Assembly: GCA_963786395.1 (NCBI GenBank)
Contig: CAWAZD010000021.1
Coordinates: forward strand, 124,001-188,000
Direction: 5' to 3'
DNA from: Fen-1301 sp963786395
GTDB taxonomy: Bacteria; Bacteroidota; Ignavibacteria; Ignavibacteriales; Ignavibacteriaceae
DNA length: 64,000 bases
Shown: in pieces, positions 18,040 through 27,032 of the stretch
How the letters are laid out: each line of letters opens with the position of its first letter
How positions within the stretch are numbered: the stretch's first letter is position 1
Position numbers and translations under genes: made by a program
The notes under the pieces: generated by a model
Told to the model about the DNA's origin: nothing
Databases searched by the model: none
What the model saw: the letters and a program-made list of their open reading frames with translations, nothing else

Positions 18040-19323
18040 TTATAACCAATTATAAAATGAAATGTTTAATGAATAAAATTGAGTTTTATTCAAAGGGGAA
18101 TTTATATCGATGGTATTGATTGAGCTTTGATTGAATTTTAGTCCAAAATTGTGTAGAAAGTAATGCATGAAATTACCTTCACTTGGTACCTGCCCGATAA
18201 CTACAAGTGTCTTAAATAATCCTGATAGATTAATCGCATAACCGCCTGATGTAAAATTATGGTTCCCAAGAACAGGATCTTCGATTAACCTTCCTCCATA
18301 GATATAGATAAATTCACCAAGATTTATTTCCCAACCTTTTAATTTTTCTGTTTCTTTATTTGTTTTCCCAAGAATTACCTCCCTAAAAAAGTTAATATCA
18401 CCTAGTCCAGATTGGTATGTATTATTCCCTAAGTTATCAGTTTTTACTAAAAGATCATTTGCTTCTATAGTCCACTTAAAAGAAAAAGGAATCCATGAGA
18501 TATTATTTTTATTATATTTTAACCCTAGATTAAGTTCAATACCTGCACGGGTAAATCGTGGGAGTGGAGCACCCTGGAACCGATCAGTATTTAATATATA
18601 TTCCTGGCCATAATTATTTTCAGAAATACCTAAGCTGAAATTAAAAAGAGGGGATAAATTATAAAATACCGGGGCTGGTCTATTTTCCAATTGAGAAATC
18701 AAGGTGATAAAAGGGACATCTACAAGAAAGCCAAAATCAAATAGATTACCAGATGCATAACCGGAAAATGGTTTCTGAGCAGTAGGGAAATTACCAAGGT
18801 CAGAATCGATATGTTTAAAGGAGAAACCAATGGATGCCCGGACAAAATAATCCGCGGCTATGCTTAGAGTGATCTGATTTGATTGATCATGAGTATGGAT
18901 AAGCGGAGATCCTATGAAATCAGGTCCCACATGCAGTAATTCCTGATAATTCAAATAGATATTTGATAATGAAATCCCAATACTCATTTGGGGTAGATTC
19001 GGAAATATATTATTAAGATTAGTACCAGCATTTACTATGGTGGTATTGGACCAGTTACTTAAATGAAATGAGGGAAGCAAAACACCATAATTTTCACTAA
19101 TAGCAATAATTTTATTATCAAGGCATTGAATCCCCAACTGTGCCGGGTTTGATATCAGGGCAGCTGGATTATTTGTTATGTGAGCAACGGAAGCATTACC
19201 CATTCCATTCATTTCTGCGTTTGTAGGCATTATTAAAAAGGGAATTGCTGATTCTCCCTGGGCTAAGGAGAATGAGGAGAACAGAACACAAATTAAAACG
19301 AATATTCTCATTGTAAGCCGCAT
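18040..19323 (-). CDS. PorV/PorQ-like exported outer-membrane protein
   Basis: A 427-residue protein with a signal peptide (RIFVLICVLFSSFSLAQG) followed by MPTNAEMNGMGNASVAHITNNPAALISNPAQLG, which repeats the (A)-GMG-A...D/N-NPAA-NPA layout found at the N-terminus of PorV-type barrels. The remainder is strand-rich with many aromatic residues and ends SLNISFYNWL. I infer an outer-membrane barrel, perhaps linked to type IX secretion, but it is more divergent than the one at 11636-12580. An internal ATG at 19311 is an alternative start; neither has a strong ribosome site. It appears to stand alone. Confidence 0.6.
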   Translation of the reverse strand: MRLTMRIFVLICVLFSSFSLAQGESAIPFLIMPTNAEMNGMGNASVAHITNNPAALISNPAQLGIQCLDNKIIAISENYGVLLPSFHLSNWSNTTIVNAGTNLNNIFPNLPQMSIGISLSNIYLNYQELLHVGPDFIGSPLIHTHDQSNQITLSIAADYFVRASIGFSFKHIDSDLGNFPTAQKPFSGYASGNLFDFGFLVDVPFITLISQLENRPAPVFYNLSPLFNFSLGISENNYGQEYILNTDRFQGAPLPRFTRAGIELNLGLKYNKNNISWIPFSFKWTIEANDLLVKTDNLGNNTYQSGLGDINFFREVILGKTNKETEKLKGWEINLGEFIYIYGGRLIEDPVLGNHNFTSGGYAINLSGLFKTLVVIGQVPSEGNFMHYFLHNFGLKFNQSSINTIDINSPLNKTQFYSLNISFYNWL

Positions 19324-19413
19324 AAATATTTAACCAATTGTAAAAAACTTAATGATATAACTTATAACTTCAAAATCATAACCTGAAACAGTGAACAATT
19401 AAAACGGGTGGAT

Positions 19414-20175
19414 TCAGATATATAAATCTTCTGGTTTTGTATTTGATAGTTCGATTAGGAAATTGGATATTTTTGATATTACATCATTTAGATAACGCTC
19501 TCCTTTTTCAGGAGTTGCTTTTGCGGGATTTCCGATTCCAGTATCCTTGGTAATTTTAGTCCAGGGTCTGGGTGCCCATACCCATTTCTCATCGGAAGCC
19601 TTAAATTTGAGTTTCTTACTTTTCCCTTCACCGGCTTTATTAAGTGGTAGCACAAGTTCCGGTGCAATCTTCATAATAATACTTGTTTCCCATTCGCCTG
19701 CATGTTCACCTGTGTCTTCAAAATAATTGCCGGGATCGACACATTGAAACCAATTAAGCTGACAAATGAAAGTTCCGGGAAAATTTATATACAATTCACG
19801 TATTATCTGTTTGAAATCATTTCCGCCATGGCCATTCAAAATAACTATCTTGTTTATTTTATGTTTAATAAGCGAAAAAACAATATCCTTCAATACGATC
19901 AATTGGGTTGATTGGTTCATATTTATAGTGAGCGGGATATCAAGCTGAGTAGTATTAACCCCATAGGGAATTGCAGGAAGTAAAATAACTTTTGCCCCGT
20001 TATTCCATGCGGTTTCAGTTGACTTTGAAGCGATATAATTTGTTTCAATAACATCGGTACCATAAGGCAAATGATAATTGTGGGCTTCTGTTGCACCCCA
20101 GGGGATAACAGCTATTTCATATTTCTGGGTCTTTACGTTTTTCCAATTTGTTTCCTGCAGCAGGTAAGGTTTCAT
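19414..20175 (-). CDS. Creatininase family amidohydrolase
   Basis: A 253-residue metal-dependent hydrolase of the creatininase/formamide-hydrolase family. Metal ligands are seen in GATEAHNYHLPYGTD (E30, H32, D41), NGHGGND (H116) and GEHAGEWETS (residues 156-165). Family members act on creatinine, on 2-amino-5-formylamino-pyrimidine intermediates or in cofactor pathways such as mycofactocin; the substrate here is open. The start at 20175 is chosen because TTAGGAGA lies 8 nt upstream. A longer reading frame upstream only reads through an intergenic hairpin repeat. Confidence 0.82.
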   Translation of the reverse strand: MKPYLLQETNWKNVKTQKYEIAVIPWGATEAHNYHLPYGTDVIETNYIASKSTETAWNNGAKVILLPAIPYGVNTTQLDIPLTINMNQSTQLIVLKDIVFSLIKHKINKIVILNGHGGNDFKQIIRELYINFPGTFICQLNWFQCVDPGNYFEDTGEHAGEWETSIIMKIAPELVLPLNKAGEGKSKKLKFKASDEKWVWAPRPWTKITKDTGIGNPAKATPEKGERYLNDVISKISNFLIELSNTKPEDLYI

Positions 20176-20270
20176 ATAGGGATCTCCTAAAATATTAACT
20201 GTAAAATTAGCATTAAATATATTTAGTTTTAAAGAATAGTCCCCGACACGACAGAAACAAAGCTGCATGG

Positions 20271-20290
20271 ATCCCCGCCTTCGCGGGGAT
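20271..20290. repeat. Dispersed hairpin repeat, copy 1
   Basis: ATCCCCGC-CTTC-GCGGGGAT, a perfect 8-bp stem, flanked by GCTGCATGG on the left and GACAAAAC on the right. It lies between the creatininase and the AlkZ-like gene. The same flanks and loop recur at 21503, 35367 and 53028, and in worn form at 26937. Confidence 0.85.
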
Positions 20291-20369
20291 GACAAAACAG
20301 TATATGGGATTGGCAACGGAGGAGAATGACAATGGGCCATTGGGGAGGTCATCTGACAAAAGAGGAAAA

Positions 20370-21446
20370 TCAGCCATAAACTAACTCAGTTTGTTGATTT
20401 AAGAAGTGGCTGTATTTTAGGGATGCATCTTCGAGCGACTTCTTTATTTTATCATTTGGTGGCTGGAATAAATTTGCTTCAATTGCTATTGTGTTTTTAT
20501 GTTTTACAGTTCTCCAAAGACCTGAAACTTGTCCATTAATTAAGATCACCGGTCTGAATATTCCATTATTTGATATGATAGTTTTTTCAATTCCGGATGG
20601 AATACAAGAACTTCTGTTTCTATAGCTGATAAGGAATTCGTCATAAGCAGGAAGTAAATGAACGGATTCCTTTTTTCTGATGATGATAGTGGAAGCTGCA
20701 AACCAATAAGTTAACGAATCTATCTTTTCGGATATTAAATTAGTTCTATTCATTTCCACAGCATGTTTTGCATTAGTTAAAGTTAAACCGGACCACCAGG
20801 AAAAATCCAGAACAGTTGCAGGCCCGTGAGATGTAAAATATATAAGTGCAAGTTTAGCTAACGCTTCAACTTTACTAAGTTGTATTTTCTTAGGCACCCT
20901 TTCTTCTAATAATGCATATGTGAGTTTGTTATTTTTAATTGACCCGCTGCAAATTAATCCTTCAAGTTCAGCCTGAAGAAAAATATGAGCGGCATGGACA
21001 CCAGAAGTGGATATTTTGCCCTTTTGTAGTTCAGTTATTATTTCTTCTCTGGTTAAATGTTTACCACCTGTTAATATTCTAGCCATAATTTTATAACTTT
21101 TACTAAAAATAGCTGGTGTTAGTTCAAGATTATTATTTCGAGATTTAAGTAAAGGCAAAATATGTGGCGCTGTTAATTCAAGCATCCAATAAATATTTTC
21201 GGCAGCAACAATATGCCAGGTAGGTCTTAATAGATGTGTCCTTACAATTTCTCCTTTATTAAACGCGGCTTCAATTGATTTTTGTGTTAAATCCGGGAGG
21301 CGTGTACCAATAGCCCATTTAACAGAATTAAAATCCTGAGCCTGCATGGCTCCCATTGCAGATACAATTTCAGCAGGACTGGTGAAATTGGTTTGACTGA
21401 TCTGCTGGTTAGAGAGTCTGATTTGCCGAATATTTTTAATAGTCAT
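20370..21446 (-). CDS. AlkZ/YcaQ-like winged-helix DNA glycosylase
   Basis: A 358-residue protein of the HTH_42 family (winged helix DNA-binding domain). The N-terminal region has IRQIRLSNQQ and MGAMQAQDFNSVKWAI; the Q-A-Q triplet in MQAQDF matches the catalytic QxQ motif of AlkZ-type enzymes, which remove bulky or cross-linking alkyl adducts from DNA. Then come RTHLLRPTWHIV, LTREEIITEL and a C-terminal LLPAYDEFLISYRNR, all typical of the family. It lies next to other small metabolic genes, with no evident partner. Whether it repairs cross-links needs biochemical proof. Confidence 0.8.
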   Translation of the reverse strand: MTIKNIRQIRLSNQQISQTNFTSPAEIVSAMGAMQAQDFNSVKWAIGTRLPDLTQKSIEAAFNKGEIVRTHLLRPTWHIVAAENIYWMLELTAPHILPLLKSRNNNLELTPAIFSKSYKIMARILTGGKHLTREEIITELQKGKISTSGVHAAHIFLQAELEGLICSGSIKNNKLTYALLEERVPKKIQLSKVEALAKLALIYFTSHGPATVLDFSWWSGLTLTNAKHAVEMNRTNLISEKIDSLTYWFAASTIIIRKKESVHLLPAYDEFLISYRNRSSCIPSGIEKTIISNNGIFRPVILINGQVSGLWRTVKHKNTIAIEANLFQPPNDKIKKSLEDASLKYSHFLNQQTELVYG

Positions 21447-21502
21447 TTGGTTTAATAATTAATTATTGGCTTCGGAGAGACTTGCAATAATAGCTTCATG
21501 GA

Positions 21503-21520
21503 TTCCCGCCTTCGCGGGAA
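21503..21520. repeat. Dispersed hairpin repeat, copy 2
   Basis: TTCCCGC-CTTC-GCGGGAA, a perfect 7-bp stem preceded by CTTCATGGA and followed by GGACATGA. It is the same element as at 20271 with both arms changed together. It lies between the AlkZ-like gene and the DinB gene. Confidence 0.85.
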
Positions 21521-21530
21521 GGACATGATG

Positions 21531-22043
21531 TTATTTGGTCAGATACTTTTCTTTCAAAATATTAATATGATGAGTAAAATGACCTGCAATTACGAATAAA
21601 AGGGCAAGTACAGTTATATCATTATAATTAGCAACTCCACGTCTGCGCAGGGTATCTGTATCGAAACTCTTAAACAGCAAAATATTCGATTTTCTTAGAT
21701 GAACCCATTCATCGGTAATATCGGATAATGTTCTATTGTTTGAACCAGAGGTTTTAACAAAATCATCCTGTTCAAATCCAGGCAGTGGATTAGGGTCGGA
21801 TCTGGCAAACCAAAGTGCTCTGAAGGACATAATACGCTCAGTATCAATTATATGACCAAGCAGTTCGGCAACAGACCATTTCCCCTCAGCATAAGTATAT
21901 GTTTTCTTTACTTCCGGAATTGTCTTCAGAAGAGAAAGGAATTCATCAATCTGAGATTCCATAACCGGTATAATTTCATCCCCCTTTACAAGATCTATAT
22001 ATGTTTTGTAATAAGGGATATGTTCAGTTTCTTTTGGACGCAT
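21531..22043 (-). CDS. DinB family protein
   Basis: A 170-residue four-helix bundle. The N-terminal helix pair contains EGKWSVAELLGHIIDTERIMSFRAL with the first metal-ligand histidine, and the C-terminal helix has VIAGHFTHHINILKEKY with the other two. GFEQDDFVK between them is also family-typical. The function is probably a metal- and thiol-dependent transferase or detoxification role; the substrate is unknown. It is the last gene after the Nudix and SugE genes on the same strand and shares the fold, but not close identity, with 10229-10678. Confidence 0.85.
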   Translation of the reverse strand: MRPKETEHIPYYKTYIDLVKGDEIIPVMESQIDEFLSLLKTIPEVKKTYTYAEGKWSVAELLGHIIDTERIMSFRALWFARSDPNPLPGFEQDDFVKTSGSNNRTLSDITDEWVHLRKSNILLFKSFDTDTLRRRGVANYNDITVLALLFVIAGHFTHHINILKEKYLTK

Positions 22044-22044
22044 A

Positions 22045-22160
22045 TGAATTTCCTTTTGATTACTACCAGATTTAATTTACCATCAGAATTATAACCTATA
22101 ATATAATTTCCATTTCTATCAACAGCAATGACGCCTCCGTCACCAGGTTTCAATTGTTTA
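22045..22160 (-). pseudogene. Remnant of an isoaspartyl peptidase / L-asparaginase
   Basis: A short reading frame containing GDGGVIAVDRNGNYIIGYNSDG followed by nothing further of the family. This matches the C-terminal end of plant-type (Ntn-hydrolase) asparaginases, where GG-I-A-D-GN-x-F-N-x-G is conserved. All the catalytic part is missing, and the 5' end runs into the Nudix gene. I take it as a deletion scar left between the Nudix and DinB genes. The match is by eye over about 22 residues. Confidence 0.45.
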
Positions 22161-22616
22161 GAATGAGGATAATAGCCTGTCGAGGAAGTCATGTTGGGCG
22201 GGGTTCATTTTTACTTTGGCATCTTCAATTGTGAAGAACTCTCCTTTATCAACCTCGGGGATTGTTATTATCTTACCAGATTTTGATGGCCATTCTATAT
22301 TACATGTATTACTTTTTATTTCTATATGATCGTCGTTTGGGACTTCAAATGCCCAGGCAAAAACAACCTTCCCTGCCTTTTGAGTAATGTAGCCGAGAGG
22401 TATAAATTCTCCTGTTGGATGGATACCTGTTTCTTCTTCAAATTCTCTTTCGGCAGTTTCAAGATGAACCTCCTCGTCTTCAAGAAGTCCTTTGGGAATT
22501 CCCCAATAACCGTCATCTTTATTCCTGAAGAAAGGACCACCGGGATGGACGAGGAATACTTTAATTCCATTCTTTCTGCTGAACATTAACAAACCGGCGC
22601 TTACATTTTTTGTCAT
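22158..22616 (-). CDS. Nudix hydrolase
   Basis: A 152-residue protein with a perfect Nudix box: G43-x5-E49-x7-R57-E58-F59-x-E61-E62-x-G64-I65. It is preceded by HPGGPFFRNKDDGYWGIPKG, the arrangement seen in NTP-pyrophosphohydrolases that also act on dinucleoside polyphosphates. It cleaves a nucleoside diphosphate linked to some moiety; the exact substrate cannot be told. Its start overlaps the end of sugE by 4 nt, so translation is probably coupled. Confidence 0.9.
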   Translation of the reverse strand: MTKNVSAGLLMFSRKNGIKVFLVHPGGPFFRNKDDGYWGIPKGLLEDEEVHLETAEREFEEETGIHPTGEFIPLGYITQKAGKVVFAWAFEVPNDDHIEIKSNTCNIEWPSKSGKIITIPEVDKGEFFTIEDAKVKMNPAQHDFLDRLLSSF

Positions 22617-22933
22617 AGTTTAGTATAAAATTTTAATCCGGTTATACCAGCGATAATTAAGATAATGAAAAACAAACGTAGGAATTCTTTAGACTCATTA
22701 AACAGAATAATACCAAGAATTGCAGTACCGACAGCTCCGATACCTGTCCAAACAGCATAGGCAGTTCCCACGGGGAGGCTCTTTACAGAGAAAGATAGAA
22801 GCCCCATGCTAATAACCATTGTTGCAATAGTGAAAACGGAGGGCCACAATTTTGTGAAGCCATCGGAATATTTAAGTCCTATTGCCCAGGCAACTTCAAA
22901 TAGTCCTGCTATAAATAAAATAATCCAAGCCAT
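22613..22933 (-). CDS. sugE: Small multidrug resistance transporter, SugE/Gdx type
   Basis: A 106-residue four-helix SMR transporter. The catalytic glutamate E13 lies in AGLFEVAWAIGLKYSDG with W16 and the LKYS motif characteristic of the guanidinium-exporter (Gdx/SugE) subtype rather than EmrE. It exchanges protons for guanidinium or small quaternary ammonium ions across the inner membrane. Only 1 nt separates it from the oligopeptidase gene upstream and it overlaps the Nudix gene by 4 nt, so it has no room for its own guanidine riboswitch. Confidence 0.9.
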   Translation of the reverse strand: MAWIILFIAGLFEVAWAIGLKYSDGFTKLWPSVFTIATMVISMGLLSFSVKSLPVGTAYAVWTGIGAVGTAILGIILFNESKEFLRLFFIILIIAGITGLKFYTKL

Positions 22934-22934
22934 A

Positions 22935-24980
22935 TTAATTATCTTTAATATTTAATTGATCTAAAAAGAATGCGTATTCAAGGGCAGTTTCCTTAATCCT
23001 TCTGAAGCGACCTGATGCTCCGCCATGTCCTGCCTCCATATTAATTTTCAGGAGCAAGAGATTATTATCAGTTTTATATTCCCTTAATTTAGCGACCCAT
23101 TTAGCGGGTTCCCAGTACTGTACCTGAGAATCATGCAGACCGGTTATAACGAGCAAGGCAGGATAATTTTTCCTTTCTACATTATCATAAGGTGAATAGG
23201 AGAGCATATAATCATAATATTCTTTCAGTTTTGGATTCCCCCATTCTTCAAACTCTCCGGTTGTAAGGGGAAGAGATTCATCAAGCATAGTAGTAACAAC
23301 ATCCACAAACGGAACGGAGGCAACTACAGCTTTGAATAGGTCAGGGCGCATATTTAAAACAGCCCCTATCAAAAGTCCGCCTGCACTGCCGCCCATTGCA
23401 CAAAGTTTTTCTTTTGAAGTATATTTCTCTTTAATAAGATATTCCGCGCAGCTTATAAAATCGCTGAAAGTATTTTTCTTTTTAAGGAACTTTCCATCTT
23501 CATACCATAGACGCCCCATTTCCTGACCACCCCTTATATGAGCGATAGCATAAATAAATCCACGGTCAAGAAGGCTTAGCCGTGCAATACTAAATATCGG
23601 TTCAGTTGAAATGCCATAAGCTCCATATCCATAAAGAAGCAAGGGATTATTTCCATCCTTCCTGATCCCTTTTTTATAAACAATAGATACAGGGATCCTG
23701 GTTTCGTCACCGGCAGTGACATATATTCTTTCAATTTGGTAATCGTTTTTATTATAACCCCCCACAACTTCATCTTCTTTAAGAACAGTTTTTTCTATGG
23801 TCTTCATATTTATGTCAATGACCGAATGGGGAGTTGTTAATGAAGTGTAGCTGTATCTTAACATTTCCGTATCAAATTCCGGGTTCCTTTCGAACCATGC
23901 GGCATAAGCTCCTTCATCAAAATCAATGTAGTAATCTTTTTTACTTTTCTGATTAATTACTCTGATCCTGTTTAGTCCGTCCTTTTTTTCAAGCAGCACC
24001 AGATGGTCATTGAAAACCTCGATCTCTTCAAGAAGAACATCCGGTCTATGGGGAATAACTTCTTTCCAGTTTTCTTTTGTAGTATAAGCAATCGGGGTTT
24101 CCATAAGCCTGAAATTTTTAGCATCCAGGTTTGTTTTCACATAGAATTTATCATAAAAGTGATCAATGGAATATTCAAGCTTCTTTTCCCTTGGCTGGAA
24201 TACTCTGAATTCACCATCAGAATTATCCACATCCAAAATCCTGAATTCAGAGGCTACCATACTGTATGATCCGATAACAATAAATTTTTTAGATTTGGTT
24301 TTGAATACTGTAGTAATAAAACCATCATCTTTTTCATGGTAGATTTCTGTATCCCCGGAAACATCTTCGCCAAGTCTGTGACGAAATATTTTATATGGGC
24401 GGAGAGCATCATCTTTCAGTGTATAGTAGACAGTTTTATTATCATCGGACCAAACCGCATGACCGGAAGTATTTGTAATCTTATCGGGAAACAATTGGCC
24501 TGACTCAGTATCCTTAAAGAAGAGATCATATTGCCGTCTGCCTGTAACATCCACACCATAGGAGAGTAATTTTTTATTTGTACTTACAGAGAGTCCGGTT
24601 ACATTAAAATAATCGTACCCTTTTGCCATATCATTTACATTAAGCAGGATTTCTTCTTTGGCTGTAAGAGTTTCTTTCTTTCTGCAATAAATTGGATACT
24701 CTTTACCTTCTTCGTAACGGATATAATAAAAATAGCCGTCATCTTTATAAGGTACTGTTGAATCATCCTGTTTAATACGGTTGAGAATTTCGTTAAATAT
24801 TTTATCCTGCAATGCTTCAACCGGATTCATCATCTCATTAGTGTATTTATTTTCAGCATTGAGGTAATTTATTACTTCGGGGTCTTCCCTGTTATTTAAC
24901 CAGAAATAATAATCAGTTCTGGTATTCAGGGGATCGGAAAGGACTTTCTTTATTTGTTTTGCTTTAGGAGGAATTAACAT
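22935..24980 (-). CDS. ptrB: S9 family prolyl oligopeptidase (oligopeptidase B type)
   Basis: A 681-residue serine peptidase with an N-terminal beta-propeller and a C-terminal alpha/beta hydrolase domain. Catalytic residues show as S in CAMGGSAGGLLIG, D in VITGLHDSQVQYWEP and H in MEAGHGGASGRF. The N-terminus (PPKAKQIKKVLSDPL...DYYFWLNNREDPEVINYL) and GRLWYEDGKFLKKKNTF are typical of oligopeptidase B, which cuts short peptides after basic residues. There is no signal peptide, so it is cytoplasmic. First gene of a unit with sugE and the Nudix gene. Confidence 0.93.
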   Translation of the reverse strand: MLIPPKAKQIKKVLSDPLNTRTDYYFWLNNREDPEVINYLNAENKYTNEMMNPVEALQDKIFNEILNRIKQDDSTVPYKDDGYFYYIRYEEGKEYPIYCRKKETLTAKEEILLNVNDMAKGYDYFNVTGLSVSTNKKLLSYGVDVTGRRQYDLFFKDTESGQLFPDKITNTSGHAVWSDDNKTVYYTLKDDALRPYKIFRHRLGEDVSGDTEIYHEKDDGFITTVFKTKSKKFIVIGSYSMVASEFRILDVDNSDGEFRVFQPREKKLEYSIDHFYDKFYVKTNLDAKNFRLMETPIAYTTKENWKEVIPHRPDVLLEEIEVFNDHLVLLEKKDGLNRIRVINQKSKKDYYIDFDEGAYAAWFERNPEFDTEMLRYSYTSLTTPHSVIDINMKTIEKTVLKEDEVVGGYNKNDYQIERIYVTAGDETRIPVSIVYKKGIRKDGNNPLLLYGYGAYGISTEPIFSIARLSLLDRGFIYAIAHIRGGQEMGRLWYEDGKFLKKKNTFSDFISCAEYLIKEKYTSKEKLCAMGGSAGGLLIGAVLNMRPDLFKAVVASVPFVDVVTTMLDESLPLTTGEFEEWGNPKLKEYYDYMLSYSPYDNVERKNYPALLVITGLHDSQVQYWEPAKWVAKLREYKTDNNLLLLKINMEAGHGGASGRFRRIKETALEYAFFLDQLNIKDN

Positions 24981-25012
24981 AATTAAAAATGATAAATTAA
25001 AAGAAACCTTTT

Positions 25013-25112
25013 GTGCTTTTCTTTGAAGAAAAGCACTACTCCATAAGATTATTAATAATTTTGCCTATGCTGAATTTTCTTGACGCAACTGATTTAAGGC
25101 CGGAAATACGGA
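25013..25112. repeat. Composite intergenic element, short copy
   Basis: It begins with a perfect 11-bp stem GTGCTTTTCTT-TG-AAGAAAAGCAC (25013-25036) and ends with TGCTGAATTTTCTT, ACGCAA and ATTTAAGGCCGG blocks (25068-25112). Both ends recur at 31371-31599. The remaining 317-nt gap (24981-25297) is AT-rich with no gene seen. Confidence 0.75.
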
Positions 25113-25297
25113 ATTAAGGTAAAATAATTTAATGGCGAAAATACAGAAAATAAATAGCAGTTTTATGACCGAATGTTAATTTATATGTTAAATTCTAATG
25201 AAATAGTAACATACAATAACCCATATCACACGATTATGGAAACTTTTACATGGTTTCCTCGATCACATCTTTAAGAGCACCACTAATTTGTTGTTTG

Positions 25298-26719
25298 TTA
25301 ATTCTTTGTTACCCTTTGTACCCAGTCACTAATTGTAAAAAGAACACTGGGAGCTATAGTTTCTTCAATTTTATTATATTCAGTAGGCGACCCGGTATCT
25401 GCTGTTTGGAACAGGTGATTCAGACCAGGAAATTTCATTGTTAAAAAATTCTTATTGCCTGCTTTTTTCAAACAACTTTCTATTACCTCAAGATTTGCAT
25501 CGGCAGGTACCTGCAAATCTTTTTCACCATTTAGGGCAAGCACCGGAATCTTTAATTTTGATAAATTCATCTTTGGATCATAAGACAGAAAGAATTTAAA
25601 CCAGGGACTTAAAATTTGACGGGTCTGCATTTTAAGATCATTGCTTGATCCACCCATGGATTTCTTTTCATTTTCAGTTAGTGAGGAATAATAATCATCT
25701 AATAATTTATTTAGTTTTTCAGCAGCTTTAGAAGAATCCTTTTCTTCCAGTGCTATTTTATAACACTTTTTGTTAAGAGCGATAGCCTTGTTTATTTCTG
25801 CGTCAGGAGTTCCTTCGGCTTTTGCAATTAATCTTGATTGTAATTCAAGAATCTTATCGCCGCTTAATCCAGGACCAGCCATCATAACTATAAAGGCTAC
25901 ATCTTTAGAACCGGCAGCAACCATAGGAGCTATAATTCCACCTTCACTATGACCGATCAAACCTATTTTTTTCTGATTGATTTCTTTTCTAGTTTTCAGA
26001 TAGTCAACACATGCAAGTATATCATCGGCAAAATCTTTAGTCGTAGCAGTTGAGAAATTACCCGTTGACTTTCCTATACCTCTATCATCACAGCGTAAAA
26101 CAGCTATTCCATCGCGTGTCAGATAATCAGATAAAACAAGAAATGGTTTATGACCCAGGAGTTCTTCGTCACGGTTTTGAGGTCCTGAGCCGGTAATTAA
26201 AATAACAACAGGTAAATTTTGTCCATTCTCAGGATAGGTGAAAGTTCCAGCAAGAGTTACCCCTGCGTCAGTGTTTACAACGGATACTTCTTCTTCTTTA
26301 TATGGATATGGTTTTTTAGGATTTTGAGGACGAGTAATAACGGTTAATTTTTCAATCCGTGAAACGGGTAAAGCAAATTCACGCCCACCCTGACCCCAGA
26401 CTCCTTCCATCAGAGTATCTGACTGTATCTTTCCTGAATAATAAGCATTCCCCGGAATGGATTTAAAATCAATTCTGATGCTGTCTTCTTTAACAGTAAC
26501 AAGGTCAGCAGGAATTTCTTTGTCAGTTTGATCGGGGCTTTTCATAAATGCGGAGTATTTGTCAGTACTGACTTTTGAGATATGTAATTCTATTCTTAAA
26601 GCGGCACCAGGTACTATTAATTTACCCTGCCAATTTCCTTCAAACTGATGACCCTGTGCGAATGCATTGCCGCGGTACAATAAAAACAAACAGAAAAAAA
26701 CAAATGTAATTTTTTTCAT
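25298..26719 (-). CDS. Exported alpha/beta hydrolase
   Basis: A 473-residue protein with a signal peptide (KKITFVFFCLFLLYRGNAFAQG), an N-terminal beta domain of about 120 residues beginning FEGNWQGKLIVPG, and an alpha/beta hydrolase domain. The nucleophile is S258 in LIGHSEGG; the acid is probably D in LALNGEKDLQVPA and the histidine lies in FPGLNHLFQTA. The layout matches exported S9-like hydrolases (family annotated as alpha/beta hydrolase with a DUF3887-like leader). The substrate is unknown. I place the start at 26719; an ATG four codons earlier is possible. Confidence 0.82.
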   Translation of the reverse strand: MKKITFVFFCLFLLYRGNAFAQGHQFEGNWQGKLIVPGAALRIELHISKVSTDKYSAFMKSPDQTDKEIPADLVTVKEDSIRIDFKSIPGNAYYSGKIQSDTLMEGVWGQGGREFALPVSRIEKLTVITRPQNPKKPYPYKEEEVSVVNTDAGVTLAGTFTYPENGQNLPVVILITGSGPQNRDEELLGHKPFLVLSDYLTRDGIAVLRCDDRGIGKSTGNFSTATTKDFADDILACVDYLKTRKEINQKKIGLIGHSEGGIIAPMVAAGSKDVAFIVMMAGPGLSGDKILELQSRLIAKAEGTPDAEINKAIALNKKCYKIALEEKDSSKAAEKLNKLLDDYYSSLTENEKKSMGGSSNDLKMQTRQILSPWFKFFLSYDPKMNLSKLKIPVLALNGEKDLQVPADANLEVIESCLKKAGNKNFLTMKFPGLNHLFQTADTGSPTEYNKIEETIAPSVLFTISDWVQRVTKN

Positions 26720-27032
26720 AACAGTTCCCATTGAATATTTATTTTTAATATAACAAGAAAAACTTACGCCTATAAGATAATCAATTTCTGTAAAATTTGC
26801 CTGTCTCATGAAGCGGGAATGACATTAGTATAATTGGATTGTTGGATTGCTGGATTGTTGGAAGAATGACAAGTCAAACCCTGCATCCTTTGACACCACA
26901 CATTTATAAAAAGGAATAATAGCTGCATGGATTCTCTCCGCCCCGGCGGATTCTAATGACTCAATTCACAATATAAGATGAAACCTTTTGTTGAGTCAAA
27001 TTGTCTATATAATAATTCAAATAGGTGCAACA
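26720..27032. other. Intergenic region with repeats
   Basis: 313 nt between divergent genes. It holds a GGATTGTTGGATT repeat (26836-26870) and a worn copy of the dispersed hairpin (26937-26950). No gene is visible. The ribosome site for the BON gene is a weak AGGTG at 27023-27027. Confidence 0.5.
26937..26950. repeat. Dispersed hairpin repeat, degenerate copy
   Basis: TCCGCC-CC-GGCGGA, a 6-bp stem preceded by AGCTGCATGGATTC and followed by TTCTAATGAC. The flanks are those of the hairpin at 20271 and 21503, but the stem has been rearranged. Confidence 0.65.

Noticed and set aside
20176..20352. 59-residue extension at the N-terminus of the creatininase gene
   Set aside because: It reads through a dispersed hairpin repeat (PRRRGS comes from the hairpin) and a strong ribosome site exists at the internal ATG 20175.
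22900..22990. Guanidine riboswitch upstream of sugE
   Set aside because: Only 1 nt lies between the oligopeptidase gene and sugE, leaving no leader; none was seen before the oligopeptidase gene either.
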